Shown here: positions 1-6,508 of the stretch, piece after piece | Layout: every line of letters begins with the position of its first letter | Position numbering within the stretch: position 1 is the stretch's first letter | NCBI GenBank assembly: GCA_027011835.1 | Contig: JALUZN010000285.1 | Coordinates: forward strand, 1 to 8,089 | Source of the DNA: Draconibacterium sp. | Lineage (GTDB): Bacteria; Bacteroidota; Bacteroidia; Bacteroidales; Prolixibacteraceae | DNA: 8,089 nucleotides | Reading direction: 5' to 3' | Notes under the pieces: generated by a model | Told to the model about the DNA's origin: nothing | Database searches by the model: none | Seen by the model: only the letters and a program-made list of their open reading frames with translations | Translations under genes and position numbers: made by a program

Positions 1-294
1 TTGCATGGTATTGCAAAGTTCTATAATAATGATAGATAGAAGTCAAAATGAAAAGATAAATATTAACACTTTTACCTGCGAACGGCATACTTTATCAACA
101 AAAAAAAATATTTCTTTAAGTTTCAGAAAAACGTACTAATTTAGACCTGAATATTTACTTTTTTATTATACCGAAACATAGAATAAATAAATGCAAGCAT
201 TTTTAATATAACAAGACCAAAAGCTTGCACTTATAAAAACATCGAAAACAGTATCTAGCTGTATGTTACACACTTAACTGTTTTTCGGCAAACC
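1..294. other. AT-rich gene-free stretch downstream of the esterase/peptidase gene
   Basis: I see no convincing gene here. The stretch is very AT-rich, with stops in all frames and only very short open frames (for example from an ATG near 48). A small palindrome AAATGC-AA-GCATTT lies near 190-203, and a longer weak inverted repeat next to the stop codon of the neighbouring gene is listed separately. No tRNA or other structured RNA is recognisable. Confidence 0.6.
245..284 (-). terminator. Weak candidate terminator after the esterase/peptidase gene
   Basis: AAAACAGT at 245-252 and ACTGTTTT at 277-284 form a perfect 8-bp inverted repeat around a 24-nt loop, starting 10 bp beyond the stop codon of the gene on the minus strand. 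Read on that strand, the second arm ends in TTTT followed by CGATG and then a T-run. The stem is AT-rich and the loop is long, so it may be inefficient or fortuitous. Confidence 0.3.
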
Positions 295-2652
295 CTATTT
301 AACTTCATTAAAATAGCTGTCGAAAACATTACACAGTTGTTTGCCAAATAAAATCCAGTTGCCCGACAGAGGGTCTTTTATTTCGCTGTTCATTTTATGC
401 ACATTGAGTTCGAGAACGACAGCTTCAATACCAAACTGAACCATCAATCCTTCGTCGAAAGTGGTCGATTCCGGGCCGGATTTTACCAAAGGATTATCTT
501 TAAAATCTGATTTAGTTCGCAACAACTGCTCGAAGATTTTCATATTCTTCATATACTTTTCTCGCCCTTTTGTGTCGGCAGCAAGAATTAAAGGGCCACT
601 TGAATCGTTATGGAAATCGACTGCCAAGTCGGGTTTTAGTCCTTTTTTAATTTGTTGAGCGAGCCACTGTTCCATTACATAATTTTCGGGAGCCAGTTTT
701 GGGTCGGCAAGTTTGTTCAGCCCCCGGTTTAAATCTACTCCGTGCATATTAAATCGGGTTTTCCCGTTTGCCACCCCATCAATATTTGCCATTGGTAAAA
801 TATAAACAACAAAGTTTTCGAGGTATTTTTTCGACTCGTCGCTACCGTTTAACAACTGCTCAACTATTCCTTCAACAGCCCAGTTTCCGCCCGGTTCCCA
901 AGGGTGTACCCGCGCACGAATAAAAATCCGGTGTGGAGCATTTTCATTTCCAATTTGTACAATTTTAATGTCGCGTCCCTGAACCGATTTTCCAATGGTA
1001 GAAATCTTTACCCGACTGTTGCCGGAAATACGTTTTAGCATTTTATTTAAATTTGTAACTCCGTATGGCTCAACACTGGCAACAAAAAGCGAATCGGTTT
1101 CCATATGAACCGTAAATTTAGAACGGTTGCCATTTAACATCTCGGTAGGAATATGTTTCCATTTTTTTCCGTCGGTTGAAACCACGCACGATGTAATATC
1201 CCTGTTTTGAAAATAAATTCTTCCATTGTAAATGTTATCGAAATTTCTCAAAATAAAAGTAATGTCCGAGTTGGGTTTTGCTTCCACTTTAAAGTGCCAG
1301 TGTTCGTTTGCACGGTTAAACGTATTACGCTCGTGGTCGTATTGCTGCGAAATGTAAACAATTCCGTCGGTACCGAGTTCCCAATTAAAATGCGAGGCAT
1401 TGTCAAACGAATTATCGATATAAATAAGCGGCGTTTTTTCTTTATAGTTTTCCCATGCCAAATCGTTGGTACGAACCATTGTTAGAGGTGCCGGGAAAAT
1501 ACTGTTAAATACGTGCATTTGGTACGGCTCTTCAATAACAACATCGCTTTCGTCAATCTCTCCGTTTTTATCCTGAACTTTACTGATATCGAGGCCCAGA
1601 TATTTTGCCATAAACGGGTACATCGCTTTTCGTTTCGAAAGGCCGTAATCGTGAACTTCGTTTGCGAAATGTGCATTTTCTACAAGGTCGGCTTTCCCGT
1701 AAAGTTTATAAACATTCTGAATGTACGGGAATTCAACTTTAGGAACATTTTTTGTCCAGTCGTCTCCGTCGGAAATAATGAGCTGTGGACGTGGTGCAGC
1801 AAGTGCGGCAATTTCAGCATTATTGGTTTCGTGATTTGCACTTTTATGAATGGGCATTCCACTTTCGCAAACGCAGCCACCAAAAAAGTCGGCCGAGACC
1901 ATCACCACCGGAACCGAAACGGCAACACGTTTATCGACGGCAGTAAGCAAAAAACTTTGTGTTCCTCCTCCCGAAGCTCCTGTTATTCCAATTCTTTTTG
2001 AATCGACCTCGGGAAGTGAGCTTAAAAAATCGACACCTCTAATGCTATTCCACAACTGCTGTTTCAATGCTTTAGGATGTTTGTGAATCCAGCCGGCTTC
2101 GCGCATTTCGCCGTAGCCAACCATATCGTACGACAGTACTACAGCACCCATTTTCGCTAGCGTGGCACATCGTTTTTGCATATCTGCCCGGTAACGACCA
2201 TAATTCCCATCGGTACTCCAATGCCCGTGCGGACAGAGAATTGCAGGTATTTTTCCCTCAATTTTTAATGGCTTATATAAACTTCCGGTAACAAAAACTC
2301 CGGGCAAACTTTCGAACGCAACATTAATAACCGAATAATCTTTATACTCTCTAAAATTGCGATAAATACGGTTTTGATAACTATGTTCGGGCATTGGAAA
2401 CAACTCGGCGCCTTTCAGAATATTCTCAACTATATTTGCTGCACGCGCTTCCCACTCGGCTAAGTTATTATAACTGTCGGCAAATCGCTTTAACTGCTCT
2501 TTTGCCTCTTCCGGAGTTTGATAATGCCCCACACAAAGCGTTGAAGAATTTTGAGATGTACATACTTTTGTTCCTGTAAAAAGCAACAGAACAATAAAAA
2601 ATAGAAACTTAAAACTTACATCGAATTGCCGAACAGATAAATACTTTTTCAT
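295..2652 (-). CDS. Exported bifunctional protein: acetylxylan-esterase-like alpha/beta hydrolase fused to M14 zinc carboxypeptidase
   Basis: This 785-residue protein has a basic N-terminus and a hydrophobic stretch at about 14-27, with likely cleavage near Ser33, so it is probably periplasmic or secreted. The first half (about 45-360) is an alpha/beta hydrolase of the acetylxylan-esterase/dienelactone-hydrolase type: PHGHW at 141-145 fits the oxyanion loop, GASGGG places the nucleophile at Ser227, ISDGDD offers the acid (Asp295 or Asp297/298), and His334 in VHDYG completes the triad. From about 420 to 530 comes a beta-sandwich-like segment of the kind that precedes the catalytic domain in M14 cytosolic-carboxypeptidase-like enzymes. 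The catalytic M14 domain (about 540-785) is intact: zinc ligands His583, Glu586 (HPWE) and His681 (DFH), substrate-binding Asn642-Arg643 (DLNR), catalytic Glu748. The reactions would be ester hydrolysis and removal of C-terminal residues from peptides; real substrates are unknown. The start has an A-rich leader and no Shine-Dalgarno. It is monocistronic by position, 434 bp from the next gene. Confidence 0.9.
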   Translation of the reverse strand: MKKYLSVRQFDVSFKFLFFIVLLLFTGTKVCTSQNSSTLCVGHYQTPEEAKEQLKRFADSYNNLAEWEARAANIVENILKGAELFPMPEHSYQNRIYRNFREYKDYSVINVAFESLPGVFVTGSLYKPLKIEGKIPAILCPHGHWSTDGNYGRYRADMQKRCATLAKMGAVVLSYDMVGYGEMREAGWIHKHPKALKQQLWNSIRGVDFLSSLPEVDSKRIGITGASGGGTQSFLLTAVDKRVAVSVPVVMVSADFFGGCVCESGMPIHKSANHETNNAEIAALAAPRPQLIISDGDDWTKNVPKVEFPYIQNVYKLYGKADLVENAHFANEVHDYGLSKRKAMYPFMAKYLGLDISKVQDKNGEIDESDVVIEEPYQMHVFNSIFPAPLTMVRTNDLAWENYKEKTPLIYIDNSFDNASHFNWELGTDGIVYISQQYDHERNTFNRANEHWHFKVEAKPNSDITFILRNFDNIYNGRIYFQNRDITSCVVSTDGKKWKHIPTEMLNGNRSKFTVHMETDSLFVASVEPYGVTNLNKMLKRISGNSRVKISTIGKSVQGRDIKIVQIGNENAPHRIFIRARVHPWEPGGNWAVEGIVEQLLNGSDESKKYLENFVVYILPMANIDGVANGKTRFNMHGVDLNRGLNKLADPKLAPENYVMEQWLAQQIKKGLKPDLAVDFHNDSSGPLILAADTKGREKYMKNMKIFEQLLRTKSDFKDNPLVKSGPESTTFDEGLMVQFGIEAVVLELNVHKMNSEIKDPLSGNWILFGKQLCNVFDSYFNEVK

Positions 2653-2675
2653 TTTAATTGGTTTAGATTTTTGTT

Positions 2676-2719
2676 GTTACTCAGCAGTGCCATAAGAATT
2701 TAATTTGCTGCATAGTAAC
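2676..2719 (-). promoter_or_regulatory. Leader hairpin upstream of the esterase/peptidase gene
   Basis: GTTACTCAGCA at 2676-2686 pairs with TGCTG-CAT-AGTAAC at 2706-2719, giving 6+5 base pairs interrupted by a 3-nt bulge and closing a loop of about 19 nt. It starts 24 bp upstream of the start codon, inside the probable 5' leader. It could influence translation or mRNA stability. It matches no riboswitch I know. Confidence 0.3.
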
Positions 2720-2738
2720 ATTTCTTTATTTCATTATT

Positions 2739-2746
2739 CAAAAATA
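2739..2746 (-). promoter_or_regulatory. Candidate -7 promoter element for the esterase/peptidase gene
   Basis: On the minus strand this octamer reads TATTTTTG, an exact match to the Bacteroidota primary-sigma -7 consensus TAnnTTTG. It would give a leader of roughly 80 nt. No TTTG or TTG is visible about 19-21 bp further upstream, so the -33 element is missing and the assignment is weak. Confidence 0.25.
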
Positions 2747-2859
2747 GAAATTTTTCTCATACTTGGCTTTGTGCTACCTGCTATTCAGGTGAACACACCT
2801 TCAGTAAAAAGATAATTTCGGAGGTACACACACATTAGTTTTGAATAAAAAAAGACACC

Positions 2860-3004
2860 ATGAGAAAGCATTTTAAAGGCGTTTGGTCGCGAAGGTCTCG
2901 ATATTGTTCCTGTTAACTTTGTTTTGTGCAATTCGTAAATCGACAAATTTAAGAACCGTTTGGGGCCCACCGGTTACGAAATTTATTTCGGTACCGACTT
3001 GTAA
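2860..3004 (+). pseudogene. Decayed N-terminal fragment resembling the URO-D (uroporphyrinogen decarboxylase-like) superfamily
   Basis: Read from 2864 in one frame, the plus strand gives about 24 residues beginning RESILKAFGREG, then VPVNFVLCNS, a TAA at 2936-2938, and then, still in frame, IDKFKNRLGP, GYEIYFGTDL and a second TAA at 3002-3004. The order 'RE-ILKAF-REG-D-VPV-FVLC', then 'FK-R-G', then 'YFGTDL' resembles the N-terminus of URO-D/methyltransferase-like proteins. An ATG at 2860 is one base out of phase, as expected if bases were lost after a start reading M-x-R-E. An A-rich leader and a TAGTTTTG octamer (2836-2843, matching TAnnTTTG) precede it. It is therefore read as a broken, truncated gene that could not make a full enzyme. 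The family assignment is from memory of the pattern and is tentative; a chance reading frame remains possible. Confidence 0.42.
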
Positions 3005-3009
3005 TCTCA

Positions 3010-3062
3010 AACCCAAATAGCTTTTCTTGCGATATACATCGGGCCAAAAAGCTAAATGGGTT
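3010..3062. repeat. Long imperfect inverted repeat downstream of the DUF2202 gene
   Basis: AACCCAAATAGCTTTT (3010-3025) and AAAAGCTAAATGGGTT (3047-3062) are reverse complements at 14 of 16 positions. The 21-nt interior holds a second small palindrome, CGAT-ATAC-ATCG. It begins 25 nt past the stop codon of the DUF2202 gene on the minus strand and could be the 3'-end hairpin of that operon's mRNA. Neither side has a strong U-tract, so it is not a classical intrinsic terminator. It also abuts the end of the URO-D-like remnant. Confidence 0.5.
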
Positions 3063-3086
3063 GATTAAAGCAGCAAATAAATTATT

Positions 3087-4295
3087 TTATTTTCCTAAAA
3101 TAGAGTTATATAGCTCATCGCTTAATATGGTTGGCGAATAAGTTTCGCCTCTGAATTTCAGAATATTTGTAAATGCTTTAATATGAAATTCAGAACCCTT
3201 TAATAGATTTCCATAAACTCGTTCAATGTTATTGCTTTCGGTTTCTTCAATCAAATTCATAAGGTCGTTAATATCGTACTCTTCGATAAAAGCGCCAACT
3301 TTAAGTGCATCTTCCAGGCTCTTCGTCCCCTGCGTAGTTAACTGTTTATACAAATCGGTAAATTCCTGATTTGAAAAATTACCTTCGCCTTCAACCATCG
3401 GGTCTTCTATTGCATACCCATTTAATAACCACAAAACAGCTTTTGTATGAGCGGCTTCGGCTTTTGCAATATTTTTGAAAACAGGTGTTTTATAGAGATT
3501 GTAAAAATAGAGATAAACATCTTGCGCCAGCTTCTCCTCTTCGCGCATCATTATTAGTCCCTCCTTCTCTGCATCAGATAAATCCTCGGTAAACGAGTAG
3601 TTATACGTGCAGGTTCCTGTTGCAAAATTTGTTTTTTTATCCAGAATATCCTCATACAATCCGGCAGAAATAATAGTTGGAACATAGCTCTCGTTTAACC
3701 GGGTTAAAGAGAAAGAATATGCTCTCATATGAATTTCAGACCCTCTTAACAAGTTCCCAAACACTCTCTTAATGTCGGCATTTTGGGTATCTTCCAGAAA
3801 TTTCAACAAATCGGCAATGTCATACTCTTCAATAAAAGCAGCCACTTTTAATGCTTCTGTCAGGCTCTCTTTTCCCTGCTCTATAAGCTGATTATACAAG
3901 TCGGTAAATTCCTGATTACTGAAATTACCTTCGCCTTCGAGTGCCGGGTCTTCGAGTCCGTAACCATTTATTAAATAGAGTACTGCAGCCGAGTGAATGT
4001 TTTCGCTTTTAGCGATATTACGAAAAACAACATAATTATGAATTTCATAAAATTTCGAATAAACATCGTGCGCCAGTTTCTCCTCTTCGCGCATTTTTAT
4101 TAAACCGTCGATATCGGCTTCGGTTAAATTATCCGAGAACGTACAACTATCGGCAATTTCAGCCACAGTTTCGGCACTTTTTTCTGTGTTATCGGGTTCA
4201 ACTGGGTTGTTGTTTTTTAATGGTTCGGAACACGATGAAAGAAAAAATACCACACCAACAACTGCTACAATTAATAACGATTTCATAGTTTTCAT
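3087..4295 (-). CDS. Lipoprotein with two tandem DUF2202 ferritin-like domains
   Basis: The 402-residue product starts with a lipoprotein signal peptide: hydrophobic core at about 6-19 and lipobox LSSC with acylated Cys22. A polar linker follows (23-56). Two DUF2202 domains occupy about 57-220 and 239-402. They align without any gap at an offset of exactly 182 residues and are about 59% identical by hand count (97 of 164). Each copy keeps the candidate metal ligands of a ferritin-like four-helix bundle: REEEKLA (Glu70-72; Glu252-254), ExxH (Glu98/His101; Glu280/His283), IEEYDI (Glu156-157; Glu338-339) and GSExH (Glu187/His189; Glu369/His371). Metal binding is inferred from this pattern; no enzymatic activity is assigned. 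It is the last gene of the sigma-factor cluster, 12 bp after the Spy-like gene. A second in-frame Met at residue 4 is an alternative start with little effect on the signal peptide. Confidence 0.88.
   Translation of the reverse strand: MKTMKSLLIVAVVGVVFFLSSCSEPLKNNNPVEPDNTEKSAETVAEIADSCTFSDNLTEADIDGLIKMREEEKLAHDVYSKFYEIHNYVVFRNIAKSENIHSAAVLYLINGYGLEDPALEGEGNFSNQEFTDLYNQLIEQGKESLTEALKVAAFIEEYDIADLLKFLEDTQNADIKRVFGNLLRGSEIHMRAYSFSLTRLNESYVPTIISAGLYEDILDKKTNFATGTCTYNYSFTEDLSDAEKEGLIMMREEEKLAQDVYLYFYNLYKTPVFKNIAKAEAAHTKAVLWLLNGYAIEDPMVEGEGNFSNQEFTDLYKQLTTQGTKSLEDALKVGAFIEEYDINDLMNLIEETESNNIERVYGNLLKGSEFHIKAFTNILKFRGETYSPTILSDELYNSILGK
3090..3581 (-). repeat. DUF2202 domain copy 2 (intragenic repeat)
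   Basis: This covers residues 239-402, the C-terminal copy of the duplicated ferritin-like domain. It matches copy 1 at a constant 546-bp offset. Residues 302-316 (EGEGNFSNQEFTDLY) are identical to 120-134 in copy 1. Confidence 0.85.
3636..4127 (-). repeat. DUF2202 domain copy 1 (intragenic repeat)
   Basis: This covers residues 57-220, the N-terminal copy. All candidate metal ligands of copy 2 have counterparts here, so neither copy looks degenerate. A linker of 18 residues (221-238) separates the copies. Confidence 0.85.
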
Positions 4296-4307
4296 AATTA
4301 TATGTTT

Positions 4308-4841
4308 TTACGATTTTGATGAATAATTACCATTTCCGCGGCCATTCCCATTGTTTCCGTTTCCTGAACGGTGTCCCCGGCAGCCTTTCCCTTTTCCTCC
4401 ACGATTGCCTTTTCCATATCCGGCATTTCCTTTGTTTCCGCTGCGCTTATTCGATGCAAACTGCTTTCCCTGATTCCTTCCCTGGGCGTGCAATGCTTCG
4501 TACTGTTCTTGCTGGCTGGCAGTTAACAGTTGTTTTACTTCATTCCGGTGCGCCTTAACTTTTTTAAGCATCTCTCCTCGAATATCGTTCTTTTCGATAG
4601 CATCGACAGTTCCCCGGCGGTTATCACGAAGTTCTGCCATCTCGGTCTGATGCTTTTGTTCCAACTCCTGAATCTTGGTTTTTTGCTGTTCGGTTAAGTC
4701 GGTAATCTGTTCCAAACAAACTCCTGTTTTGTTGTTATTTACTCTGTTTCTGTTTCCATAACCCTGTGCAAACACGGTTGTTGTTGCTAATGCAAGGGCA
4801 AAGAACGCCCAGGCAAATTTTCGTAACTTGCTAATTCTCAT
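4308..4841 (-). CDS. Secreted Spy/CpxP-like protein with a basic Gly/Asn-rich tail
   Basis: The 177-residue product has a cleavable signal peptide (basic 1-8, hydrophobic 9-24, likely cut after VFA25). Residues about 45-121 form a charged helical region with two LTxxQ-type motifs, LTEQQ at 49-53 and LTASQ at 106-110, the signature of the Spy/CpxP periplasmic chaperone and stress-sensor family. Residues 122-177 are low-complexity: Gly, Asn, Lys, Arg and Ser with only scattered other residues, including Cys154 and His157. The tail is strongly positive and probably disordered. By family analogy the core may bind unfolded envelope proteins; the tail has no assigned role. The gene lies between a CnrX-like sensor (32-bp gap) and the DUF2202 lipoprotein (12-bp gap), so it is a probable target as well as a member of the sigma operon. 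The leader is A-rich without a Shine-Dalgarno. Confidence 0.8.
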   Translation of the reverse strand: MRISKLRKFAWAFFALALATTTVFAQGYGNRNRVNNNKTGVCLEQITDLTEQQKTKIQELEQKHQTEMAELRDNRRGTVDAIEKNDIRGEMLKKVKAHRNEVKQLLTASQQEQYEALHAQGRNQGKQFASNKRSGNKGNAGYGKGNRGGKGKGCRGHRSGNGNNGNGRGNGNYSSKS

Positions 4842-4873
4842 TGCTTTAAAATTTAAAAGTGAATAATTATTTT

Positions 4874-5398
4874 TTATCTGTTCCGGTGTCGCCCCCCATA
4901 TTTTGGAAGCGAAACATCTTCATTTTTCTTTAACATCGAAATAAAAATTTCGTTTAGTTTATTGCGTTGTTCCTCGTTACAAACGCTTTTCATTCCAAGA
5001 TAGTAGTCGATGGTTTTATCTTTTAACTCGCTGTGCAATTCACCTATTTGCGATGAAATCGATTTTAGTACTTTCTTATTCGAGTTCTCTCGCCCTAACT
5101 CCTGCACCATTTCACGTCGCAACACCTCGAGCTGATGTGATATTTGCCAGGCTGTTTTATTATAACTCCGGTTTAACTCTCTAAATTGAGTTAGCTGCTC
5201 GGCATCGAGGTTTAACTGTTCTCTGAAGAACCGGGTGCGTCTTTCAGAGGGGACTTTAATTGCCGCCTCTTCAATCTGGTTCATAAACTTTTTATCTTGT
5301 TGTTTATGGTAGAGAAACGAAATTCCCATCGACAAATTGGTTGCTGTTAAAATAGCAATAATCCAAACGAGTGAACGATATGCAGGTTTTTTCATCAT
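4874..5398 (-). CDS. Membrane-anchored periplasmic sensor, CnrX/Spy-like (heavy-metal-resistance family)
   Basis: The product is 174 residues: an uncleaved N-terminal anchor at about 9-30 and a periplasmic all-helical domain at about 50-160. The sequence LNLDAEQLTQF (62-72), a long charged helix (about 80-103), IGELHSELKDKT (118-129) and SVCNEEQ (138-144) match the pattern annotated in Bacteroidota as 'periplasmic heavy metal sensor', related in fold to CnrX, CpxP and Spy. His122 and Cys140 sit at positions that look conserved in this group and may bind metal, which is inference. The gene begins 3 bp after the anti-sigma stop codon; a GGAG at 5405-5408, inside the last codons of that gene, lies 6 nt from the start, so the two are probably translationally coupled. 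A second ATG follows immediately. By analogy with CnrYXH it would gate the anti-sigma factor. Confidence 0.78.
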   Translation of the reverse strand: MMKKPAYRSLVWIIAILTATNLSMGISFLYHKQQDKKFMNQIEEAAIKVPSERRTRFFREQLNLDAEQLTQFRELNRSYNKTAWQISHQLEVLRREMVQELGRENSNKKVLKSISSQIGELHSELKDKTIDYYLGMKSVCNEEQRNKLNEIFISMLKKNEDVSLPKYGGRHRNR

Positions 5399-5401
5399 AA
5401 C

Positions 5402-5839
5402 TTACTCCATTAAAAATGTTTCAATCGACTCGGTCTCCATTTCGTTTAAATACGGAACTGTTTCCTGGTCGAATTGTGTTGAACTAAACACATTTACCGG
5501 CGTAGGTTGCCCTATTTTTATTCCCGAATATACACCAATAATTAACAAAATTGAAAAGAATACGGGTTGCAACACTTTCCTCAAAAATACTTTTTCAAAT
5601 ATACCAATATGTTGCGTTTCGCTATTTTCGAGTTTTGCTTTTACCCGCGTATAAAAAAACGGATTTACCTCTGTCGATTTCTCATCTTCAGTTACCTGCA
5701 GCGTTTTTTTCATATCGGCAGCAAAAGCGGCACAATCGGGACACTCGTTTAAATGAGCTTCCAACTGCTCCCTCTTTTCTAAAGGTAAATCTCCTTCGAG
5801 AAAGAAAATAAGCTCTTTATGTAACGTTTTGCAATTCAT
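5402..5839 (-). CDS. Anti-sigma factor with N-terminal zinc-finger (ZAS/zf-HC2) and one transmembrane helix
   Basis: The 145-residue protein has a cytoplasmic N-terminal domain with H-x3-C-x2-C (His29, Cys33, Cys36) plus an upstream Cys3 or His7 as the likely fourth zinc ligand, the classic zinc-containing anti-sigma arrangement. A hydrophobic segment at about 91-110 is a single membrane span, leaving an acidic periplasmic tail of about 35 residues. It would hold the ECF sigma factor encoded 48 bp upstream in an inactive complex at the membrane. The Cys/His zinc site could itself respond to thiol oxidation, as in RsrA-type proteins, but that is only a possibility here. The next gene follows after 3 bp, so anti-sigma and sensor are likely stoichiometric partners. 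The leader shows no clear Shine-Dalgarno. Confidence 0.85.
   Translation of the reverse strand: MNCKTLHKELIFFLEGDLPLEKREQLEAHLNECPDCAAFAADMKKTLQVTEDEKSTEVNPFFYTRVKAKLENSETQHIGIFEKVFLRKVLQPVFFSILLIIGVYSGIKIGQPTPVNVFSSTQFDQETVPYLNEMETESIETFLME
5405..5408 (-). promoter_or_regulatory. Shine-Dalgarno GGAG for the sensor gene, embedded in the anti-sigma stop region
   Basis: The minus strand reads ATGGAGTAAGTTATG: GGAG overlaps the last two codons of the anti-sigma gene, just before its stop, and lies 6 nt before the sensor start. It is one of the few clear ribosome-binding sites in the window and points to coupled production of anti-sigma and sensor. Confidence 0.55.
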
Positions 5840-5887
5840 TTTATTAACTGTTATTTGTATGACACATTCTATTTTAAAAACTTGCGT

Positions 5888-6469
5888 TTACAAGCACTTT
5901 TTTTTATAACAACGATAAAGTTTTTTCTGAAGATTCTTTTTTGCCCTGTGCAAGAGCGACTCGACCGACGACACCGATAAATCCATAACTTCGGCTATTT
6001 CGCTATACGAAAGGTCTTCGTATTTACTAAGTGTAAATGCTACTTTCTGGTTTTTTGGCAACGCGGCAATGGCCTCGTGTAAAAGAACTGCCCGCTGTTG
6101 ATTCTCGAGTTGGAACCCGGGGTGGTCGCTTTTTGTTGCCGCCAGATTTTGCAACGCTTTGGTTTTTGTTTCAACCGAATCTTCGAAAGATTGAAACCAT
6201 TTTCTTTTTTTATTGTCGCGAATAAAGTTGAGCGAACGGTTTACGGCAATCCGGTACAACCAGGTCGACAGTTTTGCATCGGCTCTGAATTTATGAATCG
6301 AACGATAAACTTCAATAAAAACATCCTGAGCAATATCTTCGGCATCGTGCTTGTTGTGCACCATTCCAAAACAGGTATTCACCACCAATTTCTGATAGTT
6401 TTCAACCAGCTGTTTAAATGCAGGTTCGCTTCCCGATTTGAGTTTCTCTATAATTTCTGCCTCGCTCAT
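5888..6469 (-). CDS. ECF-type RNA polymerase sigma factor (sigma-70 family)
   Basis: At 193 residues this is the normal ECF length. Region 2 spans about 20-90, with the core-binding and -10 recognition stretch around HDAEDIAQDVFIEVYR (41-56) and TWLYRIAVN (69-77). A variable linker follows (about 95-125). Region 4 spans about 127-185: ALPKNQKVAF, then the helix-turn-helix YSEIAEVMDLSVSSVESLLHRA (155-176). Regions 1.1 and 3 are absent, as in ECF factors. It lies 39 bp after the DUF4405 gene and 48 bp before the anti-sigma gene, so it is probably autoregulated with them; its target promoter motif cannot be deduced from this window. The lysine-rich C-terminus with Cys192 is unremarkable. I do not assign a numbered ECF group. 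Confidence 0.93.
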   Translation of the reverse strand: MSEAEIIEKLKSGSEPAFKQLVENYQKLVVNTCFGMVHNKHDAEDIAQDVFIEVYRSIHKFRADAKLSTWLYRIAVNRSLNFIRDNKKRKWFQSFEDSVETKTKALQNLAATKSDHPGFQLENQQRAVLLHEAIAALPKNQKVAFTLSKYEDLSYSEIAEVMDLSVSSVESLLHRAKKNLQKKLYRCYKKKCL

Positions 6470-6508
6470 TTTTTCGAATGTACTCGATTTTTTTATTACG
6501 GAGCTATT

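Noticed and set aside
1207..2086. Several plus-strand reading frames of 78-162 codons
   Set aside because: They lie wholly antisense to the esterase/peptidase gene, whose domains and catalytic residues are unbroken across the region, and their translations show no recognisable family pattern.
2785..2970. Minus-strand frame of 61 codons in the intergenic gap
   Set aside because: It has no family resemblance, and the opposite strand carries the more protein-like URO-D-like pattern, so this is taken as its shadow.
4311..4478. Frameshift or read-through explanation for the Gly/Asn-rich tail of the Spy-like protein
   Set aside because: The frame is continuous, ends 12 bp before the next gene, and the tail has a consistent biased composition rather than random residues.
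6470..6508. TCGA-GTACAT-TCGA palindrome in the spacer before the sigma gene as an operator
   Set aside because: The arms are only 4 bp and could easily occur by chance in this sequence; there is no second copy upstream of the other genes.
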